NCBI GenBank assembly: GCA_016213695.1 | Contig: JACQZV010000003.1 | Location: 1 to 52,179 of the forward strand | Length of the DNA stretch: 52,179 nucleotides | Origin: Acidobacteriota bacterium | GTDB taxonomy: Bacteria > Acidobacteriota > Vicinamibacteria > Vicinamibacterales > UBA2999 | Direction of reading: 5' to 3' | Shown: positions 1 through 9,744 of the stretch, piece by piece | Numbering within the stretch: position 1 is the stretch's first letter | Layout: every line of letters begins with the position of its first letter | Program-made: the position numbers and the translations under genes | The notes under the pieces: generated by a model | Told to the model about the DNA's origin: nothing | Databases searched by the model: none | Seen by the model: the letters and a program-made list of their open reading frames with translations, nothing else

Positions 1-104
1 ACCTTCGTCATGGCCGCCGTCAAGGTCGTCTTCCCGTGATCAATGTGCCCGATCGTCCCCACGTTCACATGCGGCTTCGACCGATCGAATTTTTCCTTCG
101 CCAT
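1..104 (-). CDS. tuf: Elongation factor Tu, N-terminal fragment
   Basis: Only the first 34 codons lie in the window; the gene continues past the left edge. The reading starts [19 protein letters not shown] and runs into the P-loop GHIDHGKT of the GTPase domain, which is diagnostic of EF-Tu, the GTP-dependent carrier of aminoacyl-tRNA to the ribosome. It lies downstream of four tRNA genes on the same strand (Thr, Tyr, Gly, Thr), the arrangement known from the E. coli thrU-tyrU-glyT-thrT-tufB operon. It is probably co-transcribed with them from the promoter near position 1000. Confidence 0.97.
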   Translation of the reverse strand, partial: MAKEKFDRSKPHVNVGTIGHIDHGKTTLTAAMTK

Positions 105-156
105 GACTGTGCCTCTCCGTCAGCTCTCAGCTCTTACCCCTTGACTGTCTGTGCCT

Positions 157-204
157 GTCCGCCTTCGCCGCGCGTCGCGCGGCTTTGGCGAGACAGCCTT
201 CGCT
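157..204. repeat. tRNA-spacer repeat, copy 1
   Basis: A 48-base segment starting GTCCGCCTTCGCCGCGCGTC lies between tRNA-Thr(GGT) and tuf. It recurs almost unchanged at 429-475 in the spacer between tRNA-Gly and tRNA-Thr, and its first part recurs in a degenerate form at 237-263. The 105-314 spacer also holds a perfect GC-rich hairpin at 289-307 (8-base arms CTCGCCGC/GCGGCGAG around GAA). These elements could be processing or pausing structures in the tRNA-tuf transcript, or members of a dispersed repeat family. No reading frame here looks coding. Confidence 0.7.
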
Positions 205-288
205 CGACCGGCTCGCGTGCGCTGGCTTGCCCAGCCGTCCGCCTTCGCTTTGCTTCGGCGAGATCGCGGCTGGCCTGCCGAGCCGTAG

Positions 289-307
289 CTCGCCGCGAAG
301 CGGCGAG
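289..307. repeat. Perfect hairpin before tRNA-Thr(GGT)/tuf spacer
   Basis: The arms CTCGCCGC and GCGGCGAG are separated by GAA, giving an 8-bp GC-only stem eight bases outside the CCA end of tRNA-Thr(GGT). There is no T tract on either strand, so a simple intrinsic terminator is unlikely. An RNA-processing or pausing role between the tRNA and tuf is possible but inferred. Confidence 0.55.
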
Positions 308-314
308 CGAAGGC

Positions 315-390
<76 letters not shown>

Positions 391-428
391 CTGCTCTCGC
401 CGCAGCAAGACGGTCGTCGCGTGACGAC

Positions 429-475
429 GTCCGCCTTCGCCACGCGTCGCGCGGCTTCGGCGAGACAGCCTTCGC
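429..475. repeat. tRNA-spacer repeat, copy 2
   Basis: This segment, starting GTCCGCCTTCGCCACGCGTC, is a near-copy of 157-204 and sits in the spacer between tRNA-Gly(TCC) and tRNA-Thr(GGT). The differences are a few single substitutions. The motif GCGAAGGCTGGAGC also precedes both downstream tRNA 3' ends (308-321 and 524-537), so whole spacer modules seem to have been duplicated along with the tRNA boundaries. Confidence 0.7.
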
Positions 476-530
476 CTGTCTCTGGCCTGCCTGGCCGGAG
501 CTCCGCGACCCGACCCCGTGGAGCGAAGGC

Positions 531-605
531 TGGAGCGGGAGACGGGGATCGAACCCGCGACCAACAGCTTGGAAGGCTGTGACTCTACCACTGAGTTACT
601 CCCGC
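531..605 (-). tRNA. tRNA-Gly(TCC)
   Basis: This is a minus-strand cloverleaf with acceptor GCGGGAG/CTCCCGC, D-arm TAACTCAGTGGTAGAG, anticodon stem ACAGC/GCTGT with loop CTTCCAA (anticodon TCC) and T-arm GGGTTCGATCCC. The 3' TCCA is encoded. It decodes GGA/GGG and belongs to the tRNA-tuf operon. Confidence 0.96.
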
Positions 606-736
606 CCATGTCGCTGCCACCTGTCTCTGCCGCGTGTCGCTCTTCTCGCCATTCAACTCGCTGCGCCCGCTCAGTCACCGTTCGCGTTGACCCTCGATCG
701 CCTGCCAGGAGCAAGACCCCAAAGGCCGAATTCGAA

Positions 737-823
737 TGGTGGGGAGGGGAGGGTTCGAACCTCCGTAGCCACTAGGGCGGCAGATTTACAGTCTGCTGCG
801 ATTGACCGCTCCGCCACCTCCCC
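737..823 (-). tRNA. tRNA-Tyr(GTA)
   Basis: This is an 87-base class II tRNA on the minus strand with acceptor GGGGAGG/CCTCCCC, anticodon stem GCAGA/TCTGC around CTGTAAA (anticodon GTA) and a long variable arm as expected for bacterial tRNA-Tyr. The T-loop is GGTTCGAAC and the 3' ACCA is encoded. It is the second tRNA of the operon. Confidence 0.96.
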
Positions 824-893
824 GATCGATCCATCTATTGTCTGTGTGGAGTCCGTGTTTTCGGTGCTTCTCTGGACGCGACGAGCCAACCGG

Positions 894-970
894 TGGAGCT
901 GGCGGAGGGATTTGAACCCCCGACCGGCTGATTACAAATCAGCTGCTCTACCGGACTGAGCTACGCCAGC
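894..970 (-). tRNA. tRNA-Thr(TGT)
   Basis: This is a minus-strand cloverleaf with acceptor GCTGGCG/CGCCAGC, D-arm TAGCTCAGTCCGGTAGAG, anticodon stem CTGAT/ATCAG around TTGTA (anticodon TGT) and T-loop GGTTCAAATCC. The 3' TCCA is encoded. It is the promoter-proximal gene of the tRNA-tuf operon, starting about eight bases after the predicted transcription start. Confidence 0.96.
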
Positions 971-984
971 CAGACAAAGGGCAA

Positions 985-1014
985 ATAGTAGCACTTCCCG
1001 TGCCAGCCTCGCAA
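985..1014 (-). promoter_or_regulatory. Predicted sigma70-type promoter of the tRNA-tuf operon
   Basis: On the minus strand a -35 element TTGCGA (1014-1009) and a -10 element TACTAT (990-985) are separated by 18 bases. The predicted start falls near 978, just ahead of tRNA-Thr(TGT). Both position and element quality fit a strong stable-RNA promoter. The rest of 971-1121 holds no gene. Confidence 0.6.
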
Positions 1015-1121
1015 GCGCCTCAATAGCCTCGTGCAGAGCCGATAACCACCGCCACTGCCGCAGTTGCGGTCACCCTTCAGTCCCCGCACCGTCTGTCTTC
1101 CGGACGGTCCGCGCCGGGATA

Positions 1122-1841
1122 CTAAGGGTCCCTCCGGCGCTGCCGCGCCGCCTCAAAGAGCGTAACTCCTGCCGCGACAGACACATTGAGACTGTCAACA
1201 TGCCCCTGCATCGGGATGGCCGCGAGCGCGTCGCACCGATCCCGCACCAGACGGCGCAGCCCCGTCCCCTCGGCCCCGAGGACAATGGCGGTCGGCAGCC
1301 TGAAGTCGACTGCGTCGTAGGTGAGGCCGGCGTCGCCGGCCAGTCCGATCGTCCACACGCCGGCGGCTTTGAGTTCTTCCAGCGCGCGCGCGATGTTGAC
1401 CACCTCGGCAATGCGGACGTGGGCGACGGCGCCGGCCGACGCCTTGGCCGCCGCGCCGCCAAGCGCCGCGGACCGGCGGCTCTGCACCACGACGCCGTCG
1501 GCGCCCGCGGCATCCACGGTCCGGAGAATCGCCCCGAGATTGTGCGGATCTTCGATGCCGTCGAGCACCACGAGCAGCGGCGGACCGGCGGCGCCCCGGA
1601 CGAGATCCTCGACGCTGCAGGCGCGGGCATCCTCGACGAGAGCGACCACGCCCTGATGGACGCCGCCGCGCGCCTGCCGGGCGAGCTCACCGACTGGGAT
1701 GCGACGCACCGGGACGCCGCGCTCGGTTGCCAGCGCCAGCGTCTCCCCGACACGGCCGCTCGCGCGGTCCGTGACGCGCAATTCCCGCACCCGGCCGGTG
1801 CGCAGCGCCTCGAGGACGGGGTTGATGCCATACACGATCAT
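1122..1841 (-). CDS. rlmB: 23S rRNA 2'-O-methyltransferase of the TrmH/RlmB family
   Basis: The 239-aa product has the SPOUT-class layout of RlmB. A short N-terminal substrate-binding domain opens MIVYGINPVLEALRTG, and a C-terminal knotted methyltransferase domain follows. SpoU motifs are visible: 'LDGIEDPHNLGAILRT' (motif 1), 'VLGAEGTGLRRLVRD' (motif 2) and 'IPMQGHVDSLNVSVAAGV' (motif 3). RlmB methylates G2251 of 23S rRNA in E. coli; a tRNA target of the wider TrmH family cannot be excluded. The gene is 55 bases downstream of gltX on the same strand, a common pairing. The length is normal. Confidence 0.9.
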   Translation of the reverse strand: MIVYGINPVLEALRTGRVRELRVTDRASGRVGETLALATERGVPVRRIPVGELARQARGGVHQGVVALVEDARACSVEDLVRGAAGPPLLVVLDGIEDPHNLGAILRTVDAAGADGVVVQSRRSAALGGAAAKASAGAVAHVRIAEVVNIARALEELKAAGVWTIGLAGDAGLTYDAVDFRLPTAIVLGAEGTGLRRLVRDRCDALAAIPMQGHVDSLNVSVAAGVTLFEAARQRRRDP

Positions 1842-1896
1842 GGGGTCGTACCCAGGTGATGGGCCGCAGCCGGGTCCGACCCCGGAACGCGACGAC

Positions 1897-3396
1897 TCAA
1901 GGTCGCGACTCCGCGAGCGCGTCTCGAAACGCGGCGGCGCGTGCGGCGGCGCCCGGGATCCTGCACACGCCGGAATCGGCCAGCCGCGACCCGCGCTCGA
2001 TCGCCGGCACGGCCACGTCGAGCTCCAGTCCTTCCGCTTCGCCGGTCAGCGCCAGCCGAATCGGGTGCAGCAGGGACTTCCCTTTCTGCCCGGTCCGCTC
2101 GCGAACGCGCGCAACCATCGCCCGAAACGCCTCGCGATCGGCCAGCGGCCGATCGCCGGCCGCCTCCTCCGCGAGCGCCTGGACGACAGGACGTGCCGCG
2201 TCGGCTTCGGCGCGGACCGCGGTATCGCCGAGCGCGCGCGCCGCGGAATAATCGAACAGGAAGCGGAGCCGCGCCGGCACCTGCTCGAGGCGATCGACAG
2301 AGGCTGCAGCCGCCGGAACGACGGACGCCAGAAAGTCGACGGCCGCGGGGCCGGGCGCGGCGATCCATCCTTCCCGCTGCAGATACGGGAGCGCCAGCGC
2401 CACAAGCCGATCCGGCGGCGCCTGCTTCAGGTAGTGCCGGTTGACCCACGCGAGCTTTTCGACGTCGAACACGCCGGCGCTGCGCCCGACGTCCTCGATC
2501 CTGAACCGCCGCGTGAGCTCCTCGAGCGGCAGCAGTTCCTCGTCGCCGCCGGGCGACCACCCGAGCAGCGCCAGGTAGTTGGCGAACGCCTCGGGAAGGT
2601 AGCCGCGCGCCCGGAACTCGGCCACCGACGTGGCGCCGTGCCGTTTTGACAGCACCCCATGGTCAGGACCGAGTACGAGCGAGACGGGCGCGAAGGCCGG
2701 CGCCCGCCAGCCGAACGCCTCGTAGAGCAGCAGCTGCCGGGGCGTGTTCGAGATATGGTCCTCGCCCCTGACGACATGCGTGATCTCCATCAGCGCATCG
2801 TCGATCACGACCGCGAAGTTGTAGGCGGGGGTCCCGTCGGACCGCATCAGCACCGGATCCCCGATGACGTCGGTGCTGACGCCGACCTCGCCGCGGACGA
2901 GGTCCTGAAACAGCACGTCGCGTCCCTCGGGCACGCGGAAGCGGATCACGGCCGGCTCGCCGCGGTCGACGCGCGCGCGCGCGTCCGCCCGCGGTATCTC
3001 ACGGCAGCGACCGGCGTACTTCGGCGGACGCCCCTCGCGCAGCGCGGTGTACCGATCCATCTCGAGCTGCTCGGACGGACAGAAGCACTGATACGCCTGG
3101 CCGCGCGACAGCAACTCCACGGCATGCGCCCGATAGATGTGCGTGCGCTCCGACTGCCGGTACGGCCCGCGGTCGCCTCCCCGCTCCACGCCTTCGTCCC
3201 AGTCGAGGCCGAGCCACCGCAGATCCTCGACGATGGCCCGCTCGGACTCGGCCGTCGAGCGCTCGACGTCGGTATCTTCAATGCGGAGGACGAACGTGCC
3301 GCCGGCGCTGCGCGCGAGCAGCCAGTTGAACAGCGCCGTACGGGCGTTGCCGACGTGCAGCTGCCCGGTGGGGCTGGGGGCGAAGCGGACTCTCAT
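1897..3396 (-). CDS. gltX: Glutamyl-tRNA synthetase
   Basis: The 499-aa class I synthetase charges tRNA-Glu, and tRNA-Gln too if the lineage uses GatCAB. The HIGH-type motif QLHVGN is at residues 12-17 and the KMSKS-type motif LSKRHG at 249-254. A Cys-x-Cys pair at 104/106 with Cys131 could hold zinc as in E. coli GltX. The start MRVRFAPSPTG was chosen because its ATG overlaps the ispDF stop as ATGA (3396-3393) and matches family N-termini; the open frame upstream is only a shadow of ispDF. It lies between ispDF and rlmB in one transcription unit. Confidence 0.97.
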   Translation of the reverse strand: MRVRFAPSPTGQLHVGNARTALFNWLLARSAGGTFVLRIEDTDVERSTAESERAIVEDLRWLGLDWDEGVERGGDRGPYRQSERTHIYRAHAVELLSRGQAYQCFCPSEQLEMDRYTALREGRPPKYAGRCREIPRADARARVDRGEPAVIRFRVPEGRDVLFQDLVRGEVGVSTDVIGDPVLMRSDGTPAYNFAVVIDDALMEITHVVRGEDHISNTPRQLLLYEAFGWRAPAFAPVSLVLGPDHGVLSKRHGATSVAEFRARGYLPEAFANYLALLGWSPGGDEELLPLEELTRRFRIEDVGRSAGVFDVEKLAWVNRHYLKQAPPDRLVALALPYLQREGWIAAPGPAAVDFLASVVPAAAASVDRLEQVPARLRFLFDYSAARALGDTAVRAEADAARPVVQALAEEAAGDRPLADREAFRAMVARVRERTGQKGKSLLHPIRLALTGEAEGLELDVAVPAIERGSRLADSGVCRIPGAAARAAAFRDALAESRP

Positions 3397-4541
3397 CGCC
3401 GCGCCACCAGCGCCACGGCGTGCACCGCGATCGACTCGCCGGCGCCGATCGAGCCGACGCCCTCGTTGGTCTTGCCCTTCACGCTCACCTGGTCGGGCGC
3501 GATTCCGATCGCGCGCGCGAGCGCCGCCCGCATGGCGTCGGCATGCGGCGCAATCTTCGGACGCTCGGCAATGACGACGACGTCGACGTTGACGACAAGG
3601 AAACCCGAGGCCCCCACGATCGCCGCGGCGCGCGCGAGCAGCGCCACGCTGTCGGCGTCCTTCCACGCCGGATCCGTGTCGGGAAAGTGGCGGCCGATAT
3701 CGCCGGCGCCGATCGCGCCGAGGATGGCGTCGGTGACCGCATGACAGACCGCGTCGGCATCGGAGTGCCCGGCGAGCCCCTTGTCGAACGGGATCGCGAC
3801 GCCGCCGAGCACGAGGCGCCGGCCCGCCACGAGGCGGTGGAGGTCGTAGCCGTTGCCGACTCTCATCGCCGACGCGCCGAGCAGGCGTTCGGCGAGCACC
3901 AGGTCGTCGGCCGTCGTGATCTTCACGTTCCGCGGATCGCCGGGAACCTGCTGCACGGCATACCCGGCGCGCTCGACGAGCGCCGACTCGTCGGTGACAT
4001 CGGCGCCGGCCCGCTCCGACGCCAGCGCCTCGCGCAGCAGTTCGACACGAAACGCCTGCGGCGTCTGCGCGAGAAAGACCTGGCCGCGCGGCAGCGTGTC
4101 GACGATGAAGCCGCGCCCGTTGCCGCGCTTGACGGTGTCGGTGGCCGCCAGCGCGGCAATCGCGGCGCCGTGCGCGATCGCCGCATCGATCGTCTGCGAA
4201 ATCAGCACCGGGGTCACCAGCGGCCTCGCCGCGTCGTGAATCACGACGACCCCGGCCGCGGCAGGGAGGCGCGCGAAGGCGCGCGTGACCGAATCCTGAC
4301 GACGGTCGCCGCCTTCGACGATCTCGATCGGCTTCGACCTCGAACGAAGGTAGGCCGGCGCGTCCGCCGCCAGCTCCGGCGGAAGCGCAACGATGAGATC
4401 CGTAATGCGCTCGTGCTGCACGAACGCGTCAACACTGCGCTCGAGAATGGGCCGGCCGGCCAGTGACAGCAGCTGCTTCGGCAGGCCGCCGCCGAAGCGG
4501 GTACCCCGTCCGCCGGCGGCAATAATCGCGGTTACATGCAC
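3393..4541 (-). CDS. ispDF: Bifunctional IspD-IspF (MEP pathway)
   Basis: This 382-aa fusion carries two isoprenoid-pathway enzymes. The first 225 or so residues are IspD (2-C-methyl-D-erythritol 4-phosphate cytidylyltransferase), with the nucleotide-binding motif VTAIIAAGGRGTRFGG, PKQ and HDAARPLV. The C-terminal 157 residues starting MRVGNGYDLHRL are IspF (2-C-methyl-D-erythritol 2,4-cyclodiphosphate synthase), with the metal ligands DLH and HSDADA. The two steps flank the IspE step, whose gene is at 33.4 kb. The GTG at 4541 (VHVTAIIAAGG) was preferred over an ATG 51 bases upstream because family members start just before the AIIAAGG motif; no clear Shine-Dalgarno decides it. Confidence 0.93.
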   Translation of the reverse strand: MHVTAIIAAGGRGTRFGGGLPKQLLSLAGRPILERSVDAFVQHERITDLIVALPPELAADAPAYLRSRSKPIEIVEGGDRRQDSVTRAFARLPAAAGVVVIHDAARPLVTPVLISQTIDAAIAHGAAIAALAATDTVKRGNGRGFIVDTLPRGQVFLAQTPQAFRVELLREALASERAGADVTDESALVERAGYAVQQVPGDPRNVKITTADDLVLAERLLGASAMRVGNGYDLHRLVAGRRLVLGGVAIPFDKGLAGHSDADAVCHAVTDAILGAIGAGDIGRHFPDTDPAWKDADSVALLARAAAIVGASGFLVVNVDVVVIAERPKIAPHADAMRAALARAIGIAPDQVSVKGKTNEGVGSIGAGESIAVHAVALVARR

Positions 4542-4628
4542 CGCACGCGATTGTACCGCCGGTCGGCGATGCCGGGTCGGCGACGCCTCCATCGTGCGCG
4601 CCGCCAGAGCCAGTCTGCGTGCGCTGCG

Positions 4629-5255
4629 CTACGTGCGGGCCGCGCCCGTGAATTCGTGCATGCGCTGCGCAGTTATGTCGAGCACGTGCGCCAGGCGCCG
4701 CTCGTCGAGCTCGAAGGGCGCAAACACCACGACCAGCGCGCGCGTCGTCCCGGTGGTGACCATCGTCCGCGCCGAGTCCGAGGTGGGATTGCCGAACGGA
4801 CCGCGATCGTCGGAGAGCGTGATGCGTCCGCCGACGTGCACATCGTCTTTGCGGATGCCCGGGTACGACTCGCCCGGCAGGCCGAGGCGCAGCGTCACGT
4901 CGCCCTCGATGCAGGCCGCGTCGTAGAGGCCGTACGGCAGCTGACACTCCAGCGAGCACCAGTTGCAGACGTCCACCATGGAGTTGATGCGCGGCAGCCC
5001 GTCGCCCTTCTGCACGCGCCGCAGCAGCGCCTCCGACGAGGGACGACGCTTCGTGGGATCGATCCCGACGCGCTTGTACATCGTCCGCACCGCGGCCGTG
5101 TCGTCCGGTGGACGGGCGCGCACGGCCGCCTCGGCCGCCGCCAGCGGCGCGTCCAGACGCGGCTCGAGGTCCACGACCGAGGCACCCTCGAGCCAGAGGA
5201 CGCCAGGACGGACGATCACGTCCAGCTCAGGCGCGAGTGTGAACCGGGGCAACAT
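4629..5255 (-). CDS. Stand-alone B3/B4 tRNA-binding domain protein (COG3382-like)
   Basis: The product resembles the B3/B4 domain of phenylalanyl-tRNA synthetase beta (the editing module) as a free-standing protein of about 208 aa. Family features seen are the central block VDVCNWCSLECQLPYGLYDA, which resembles the 'D..N..sl....p.g.yD' signature, and GRITLSDDRGPFGNPTSDS. Solo B3/B4 proteins are known but poorly characterised; a role in trans-editing of mischarged tRNA or in modified amino-acid binding is inference. The start MLPRFTLAPELD gives a 29-base overlap with the upstream plsC; an alternative ATG at 5276 would add seven Arg-rich residues. Confidence 0.75.
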   Translation of the reverse strand: MLPRFTLAPELDVIVRPGVLWLEGASVVDLEPRLDAPLAAAEAAVRARPPDDTAAVRTMYKRVGIDPTKRRPSSEALLRRVQKGDGLPRINSMVDVCNWCSLECQLPYGLYDAACIEGDVTLRLGLPGESYPGIRKDDVHVGGRITLSDDRGPFGNPTSDSARTMVTTGTTRALVVVFAPFELDERRLAHVLDITAQRMHEFTGAART

Positions 5256-5976
5256 CCGCCTCCGCGTCAGGGACAATGGTCTCGCGGACTCGCTCGGCGA
5301 ATGCCTTCGCCGCCCTCCCTCCGAGCCCGGCCGTCTCGATCGGATCGTGCACGACGAGCCGCACGTGCCCGGGATAAGTGGCCAGCCGGCCCTTCAGCAT
5401 GACGTGCCGGCTGCCGACGACCGACAGGGGAACGACGGGCAGGCCGGCTTCGAGCGCCAGGAGGAACCCTCCGCCTTTGAACCGCGCGACGCGGCCGTCG
5501 CCGCTGCGCGTCCCCTCCGGAAACACGATGAGCGACAGCCCGCGCGACGTCAGCGCCGACGCCCACGAGAAGATCCCGGTTCGATTGGGCCGCGCGCGAT
5601 CGACCAGCATGTGGCCGGTCCGCCGCAGGTGCCACCCGAGAAACGGAAACCGGCCCAGCGACTCTTTCGCCATGATGCGCAGCTGGTACGGAATCGACCA
5701 GAACAGAATCGGAATGTCGTAGATGCTCTGGTGATTGGCCACGAAGACGTACGTCCGGCCGGGCACGAGCCGGTCGAGGCCGCGCACCTCCACCGTGACG
5801 CCGGTCGTGCGCAGAATCAGGCGCGACCAGGTGCGCGCGCACCAGTGCGCGAAGTACCCGCGGCGCTCGAACAGGCTCGAGCCGATCGACAGGGTGCCGA
5901 GCACGACGGTGAACACCGAGATGGCGGGAATCAGGAAAAAGACGGTCCGCCACCAGTGATATGGAGGGATTCTCAA
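5227..5976 (-). CDS. plsC: 1-acyl-sn-glycerol-3-phosphate acyltransferase
   Basis: The 249-aa membrane acyltransferase converts lysophosphatidate to phosphatidate in phospholipid synthesis. The catalytic motif NHQSIYD (the NHx4D box) and the glycerol-phosphate-binding motif FPEGTRS are present in the expected order and spacing. An N-terminal hydrophobic segment (residues 11-32) anchors it to the membrane. The length matches the PlsC family. Its 3' end overlaps the B3/B4 gene, so the two are likely co-translated. Confidence 0.92.
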   Translation of the reverse strand: MRIPPYHWWRTVFFLIPAISVFTVVLGTLSIGSSLFERRGYFAHWCARTWSRLILRTTGVTVEVRGLDRLVPGRTYVFVANHQSIYDIPILFWSIPYQLRIMAKESLGRFPFLGWHLRRTGHMLVDRARPNRTGIFSWASALTSRGLSLIVFPEGTRSGDGRVARFKGGGFLLALEAGLPVVPLSVVGSRHVMLKGRLATYPGHVRLVVHDPIETAGLGGRAAKAFAERVRETIVPDAEADVAPVHTRA

Positions 5977-6012
5977 CGCACACTCAAGACGCTGTGAGGC
6001 GCGAGAGGCGAC

Positions 6013-7092
<1,080 letters not shown>

Positions 7093-7149
7093 GACGCCCC
7101 CCGGAACCAGTGACGAAGTGTGGAACGTTAGAGCCCCGCGCGAAGAAAA

Positions 7150-8532
7150 TCAAGTCAGGAGCTCGTCGAGCGCCTCCCCCACCGCGCGCACTCCCACGAG
7201 CTCGCACGTCTCGGCCTGCAGCGACGAATCGCGGGCGTCGAGGTTCACCGCGGGCATGACGATGCGCGTAAACCCCATCTGCGCGGCTTCGCGCACGCGC
7301 AGCGCGGCCTGCGGAATCCCCCGGATCTCGCCGCTCAGGCCGACTTCACCGAAGACGGCGGTGGCCGGCGCGAGGCTGCGGTTGCGCACGCTCGAGGCGA
7401 TGGCGGCCACCACGCTCAGGTCCGCGGCCGGCTCCTCCACCGTCATGCCGCCGGCGATGTTCACGTACACGTCGTCGCCCGCCAGCGCCAGGCCGGCGCG
7501 CTTTTCGAGGACCGCCAGCAGCAGCGAGACGCGGTTCTGATCGAGGCCAATCGCCATGCGGCGCGGGTTGCCGTACGTGCTCGCGCTGACGAGCGCCTGC
7601 ACCTCGACGAGGATCGGGCGCGAGCCCTCGACGCAGCACAGCACCGCCGAGCCCGGCGTCCCGGAGGCGCGCTCCGAGAGAAAGAGCTTCGACGGGTTCG
7701 CGACCGGTTGCAGGCCGGCGCCGGTCATCTCGAACACGCCGAGCTCGCTCACGGCGCCGAATCGGTTCTTCACCGCGCGCACGACCCGGTGCGCATGGTG
7801 GCGCTCGCCTTCGAAATAGAGCACGGTGTCCACGACGTGCTCGAGCACCTTCGGCCCGGCCAGGCTGCCGTCCTTGGTGACGTGTCCGACGAGCACGGTG
7901 GGAATGTTCTGTCCCTTGGCGGCGAACAGAAACTGCGTGGCCGCCTCACGCACCTGGCCGATGCTGCCGGGCGCGGACTGAAACTTGATCGAGAAGACGG
8001 TCTGTACCGAGTCGACGATGACGAGCGCGGGTTTGAGGCGCGCGATCTCCTCGAGAATCCGCTCGATGCACGTCTCCGCCAGCAGGTACAGGGGCGCCTC
8101 GCCGACGCCGAGCCGGTCGCCGCGACTCTTGATCTGATGCTCCGACTCCTCGCCCGAGGCGTACAGGACGGGGCCGACCGCGCGCGCGAAGTGGGCCGCC
8201 GCCTGGAGCAGCAGCGTCGACTTGCCGATGCCCGGCTCGCCGCCGAGCAGGACGAGCGATCCCGGCACGATCCCGCCGCCGAGCACGCGGTCGAACTCGT
8301 TGATGCCGGTCGAGAGCCGCACGGCGTCGGCGATGTCGACATCGGCGTAGAGTTTCGCCGCGCCGCCCGCGCCGAACTGCGCGTAGCGGTTTCCGGCCGC
8401 CGGCGCCGGCGCCCCGCCGACGCGCTCCTCGACCATCGCGTTCCACGCGCCGCATTCGGTACAGCGGCCGTTCCACTTCGGCGCCTGCGCGCCGCACTCC
8501 TGGCAGACAAAGACGGTTTTCGGTGGCTTCAT
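7150..8532 (-). CDS. radA: DNA repair protein RadA (Sms)
   Basis: RadA is a RecA-like ATPase that drives branch migration during recombinational repair. From the N-terminus there is a C4 zinc finger (VCQECG...GRCTECGAW), the Walker A GGEPGIGKST, the RadA-specific KNRFG motif and a C-terminal Lon-protease-like domain. The 460-aa length is typical. The ATG at 8532 (MKPPKTVFVCQECG) was preferred to one at 8550, since family members place the zinc finger about ten residues from the start. It sits between alr and the PIN/TRAM gene, 40 and 57 bases away. Confidence 0.96.
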   Translation of the reverse strand: MKPPKTVFVCQECGAQAPKWNGRCTECGAWNAMVEERVGGAPAPAAGNRYAQFGAGGAAKLYADVDIADAVRLSTGINEFDRVLGGGIVPGSLVLLGGEPGIGKSTLLLQAAAHFARAVGPVLYASGEESEHQIKSRGDRLGVGEAPLYLLAETCIERILEEIARLKPALVIVDSVQTVFSIKFQSAPGSIGQVREAATQFLFAAKGQNIPTVLVGHVTKDGSLAGPKVLEHVVDTVLYFEGERHHAHRVVRAVKNRFGAVSELGVFEMTGAGLQPVANPSKLFLSERASGTPGSAVLCCVEGSRPILVEVQALVSASTYGNPRRMAIGLDQNRVSLLLAVLEKRAGLALAGDDVYVNIAGGMTVEEPAADLSVVAAIASSVRNRSLAPATAVFGEVGLSGEIRGIPQAALRVREAAQMGFTRIVMPAVNLDARDSSLQAETCELVGVRAVGEALDELLT

Positions 8533-8572
8533 GGCTGGAGCAGGCCCCAAGTCTCGGGCCTTGCCTGCTGTC

Positions 8573-9727
8573 TTATGCGTATTGTCTCTCGATCCGCGCC
8601 CCGATGCGGCAGACGATCTCGTACGGGATCGTGCCGATCGCCGCCGCCATCTCGCGCACGTCGATCTGCTGCCACGACTCCGCGCCCTGGCGCCCGATGA
8701 TCACCACCTCGTCGCCGGGCTGGACCTCGTCGAGGCCGGTGACGTCGATGGTCATCATGTCCATCGACACGGCGCCGACAACCGGCACCCGGCGGCCGCG
8801 CACCAGCACGTGCCCGCGCCCTTCGAGACGCAGGTCCAGGCCGTCGGCGTACCCGGCGGGCACCACCGCCACCGTCGCCGGCGCGGCGCTGCTGAAGCGG
8901 GAGCCGTACCCGACCGCTTCACCGGGGCGCAGCCCCTTCACCGCGACGACCCGGCTCGTCAGCGACATCACCGGCACGAGCGGAATGGTCGCCGAGAGCG
9001 GCGGCGGCACGATGCCGTAGAGCAGCAGCCCGGGACGGACGATGTCGTACCAGACGCGCGAGTCGCGCAGCAGCGCGGCGGAATTGGCGGCATGCCGGCG
9101 CACGGTGGCGCCGACATGTCTGAGCGCTTCCTCGAAACGCAGCCGCTGCTGCTCGAACAGCGGCTGATCCGGATCGTCGGCGGTCGCGAAATGCGTGTAG
9201 ACGGCCTCGAGCCGCAGATGCGCGCCGCTCAGCACGCCGGGCAGCGTGCGGCCGAGATTGTCGAACCGGAAGCCGAGCCGGTTCATCCCGGTATCGATCT
9301 TCAGGTGATAGGGGCAGGTCGTCTTCCGGCGCGCGGCGGCGGCCTGCACCGCGCGCGCGGCCGACGGCGTGGAAATGGTCGGGGTCAGCACGTACTCGAA
9401 CAGGCCGTCGAGGTCGCTGACGCTCAGCGCGCCGAAGACAAGGATCGGCAGCCTGACGCCCGCGCGCCGCAGCACGATCCCCTCCTCGATATCGGCGCAC
9501 GCGAGCATCGTGGCGCCCGCCTGTTCGAGCGCCAGCGCCACGCGCCCGGCCCCGTGGCCGTAAGCGTTGGCCTTCACGACGGCGATGATCTCGGGGGGAG
9601 GAGGTGCGACCGTGCCACCCTGCGACGGTGCGATGGTGCGGGGTTCGCTGGCGACAAAGTCCCGAATCGCGCGGAAGTTGGCCTGCAGCGCCGCGAGGTC
9701 GACGCGCGCGACGGTGCTGCGGATCAT
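8573..9727 (-). CDS. alr: Alanine racemase
   Basis: This is a PLP-dependent racemase making D-alanine for peptidoglycan. The PLP lysine lies in VVKANAYGHG near residue 52 and the second catalytic base region in GEAVGYGSRF near 273. The fold-III barrel and the C-terminal beta domain (GYADGLDLRLEGRG, VVGAVSMDMMTIDVT) are complete at 384 aa. A short Pro/Gly-rich insert (residues 33-45) before the lysine strand is unusual but does not touch the motif. It lies 17 bases downstream of dnaB and is likely co-transcribed with it. Confidence 0.95.
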   Translation of the reverse strand: MIRSTVARVDLAALQANFRAIRDFVASEPRTIAPSQGGTVAPPPPEIIAVVKANAYGHGAGRVALALEQAGATMLACADIEEGIVLRRAGVRLPILVFGALSVSDLDGLFEYVLTPTISTPSAARAVQAAAARRKTTCPYHLKIDTGMNRLGFRFDNLGRTLPGVLSGAHLRLEAVYTHFATADDPDQPLFEQQRLRFEEALRHVGATVRRHAANSAALLRDSRVWYDIVRPGLLLYGIVPPPLSATIPLVPVMSLTSRVVAVKGLRPGEAVGYGSRFSSAAPATVAVVPAGYADGLDLRLEGRGHVLVRGRRVPVVGAVSMDMMTIDVTGLDEVQPGDEVVIIGRQGAESWQQIDVREMAAAIGTIPYEIVCRIGARIERQYA

Positions 9728-9744
9728 GGAGCGGCGGGCAGACC

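Noticed and set aside
3397-3666. An N-terminal extension of gltX
   Set aside because: The extra residues are only the reading of ispDF in another frame; MRVRFAPSPTG is the family start and gives an ATGA overlap.
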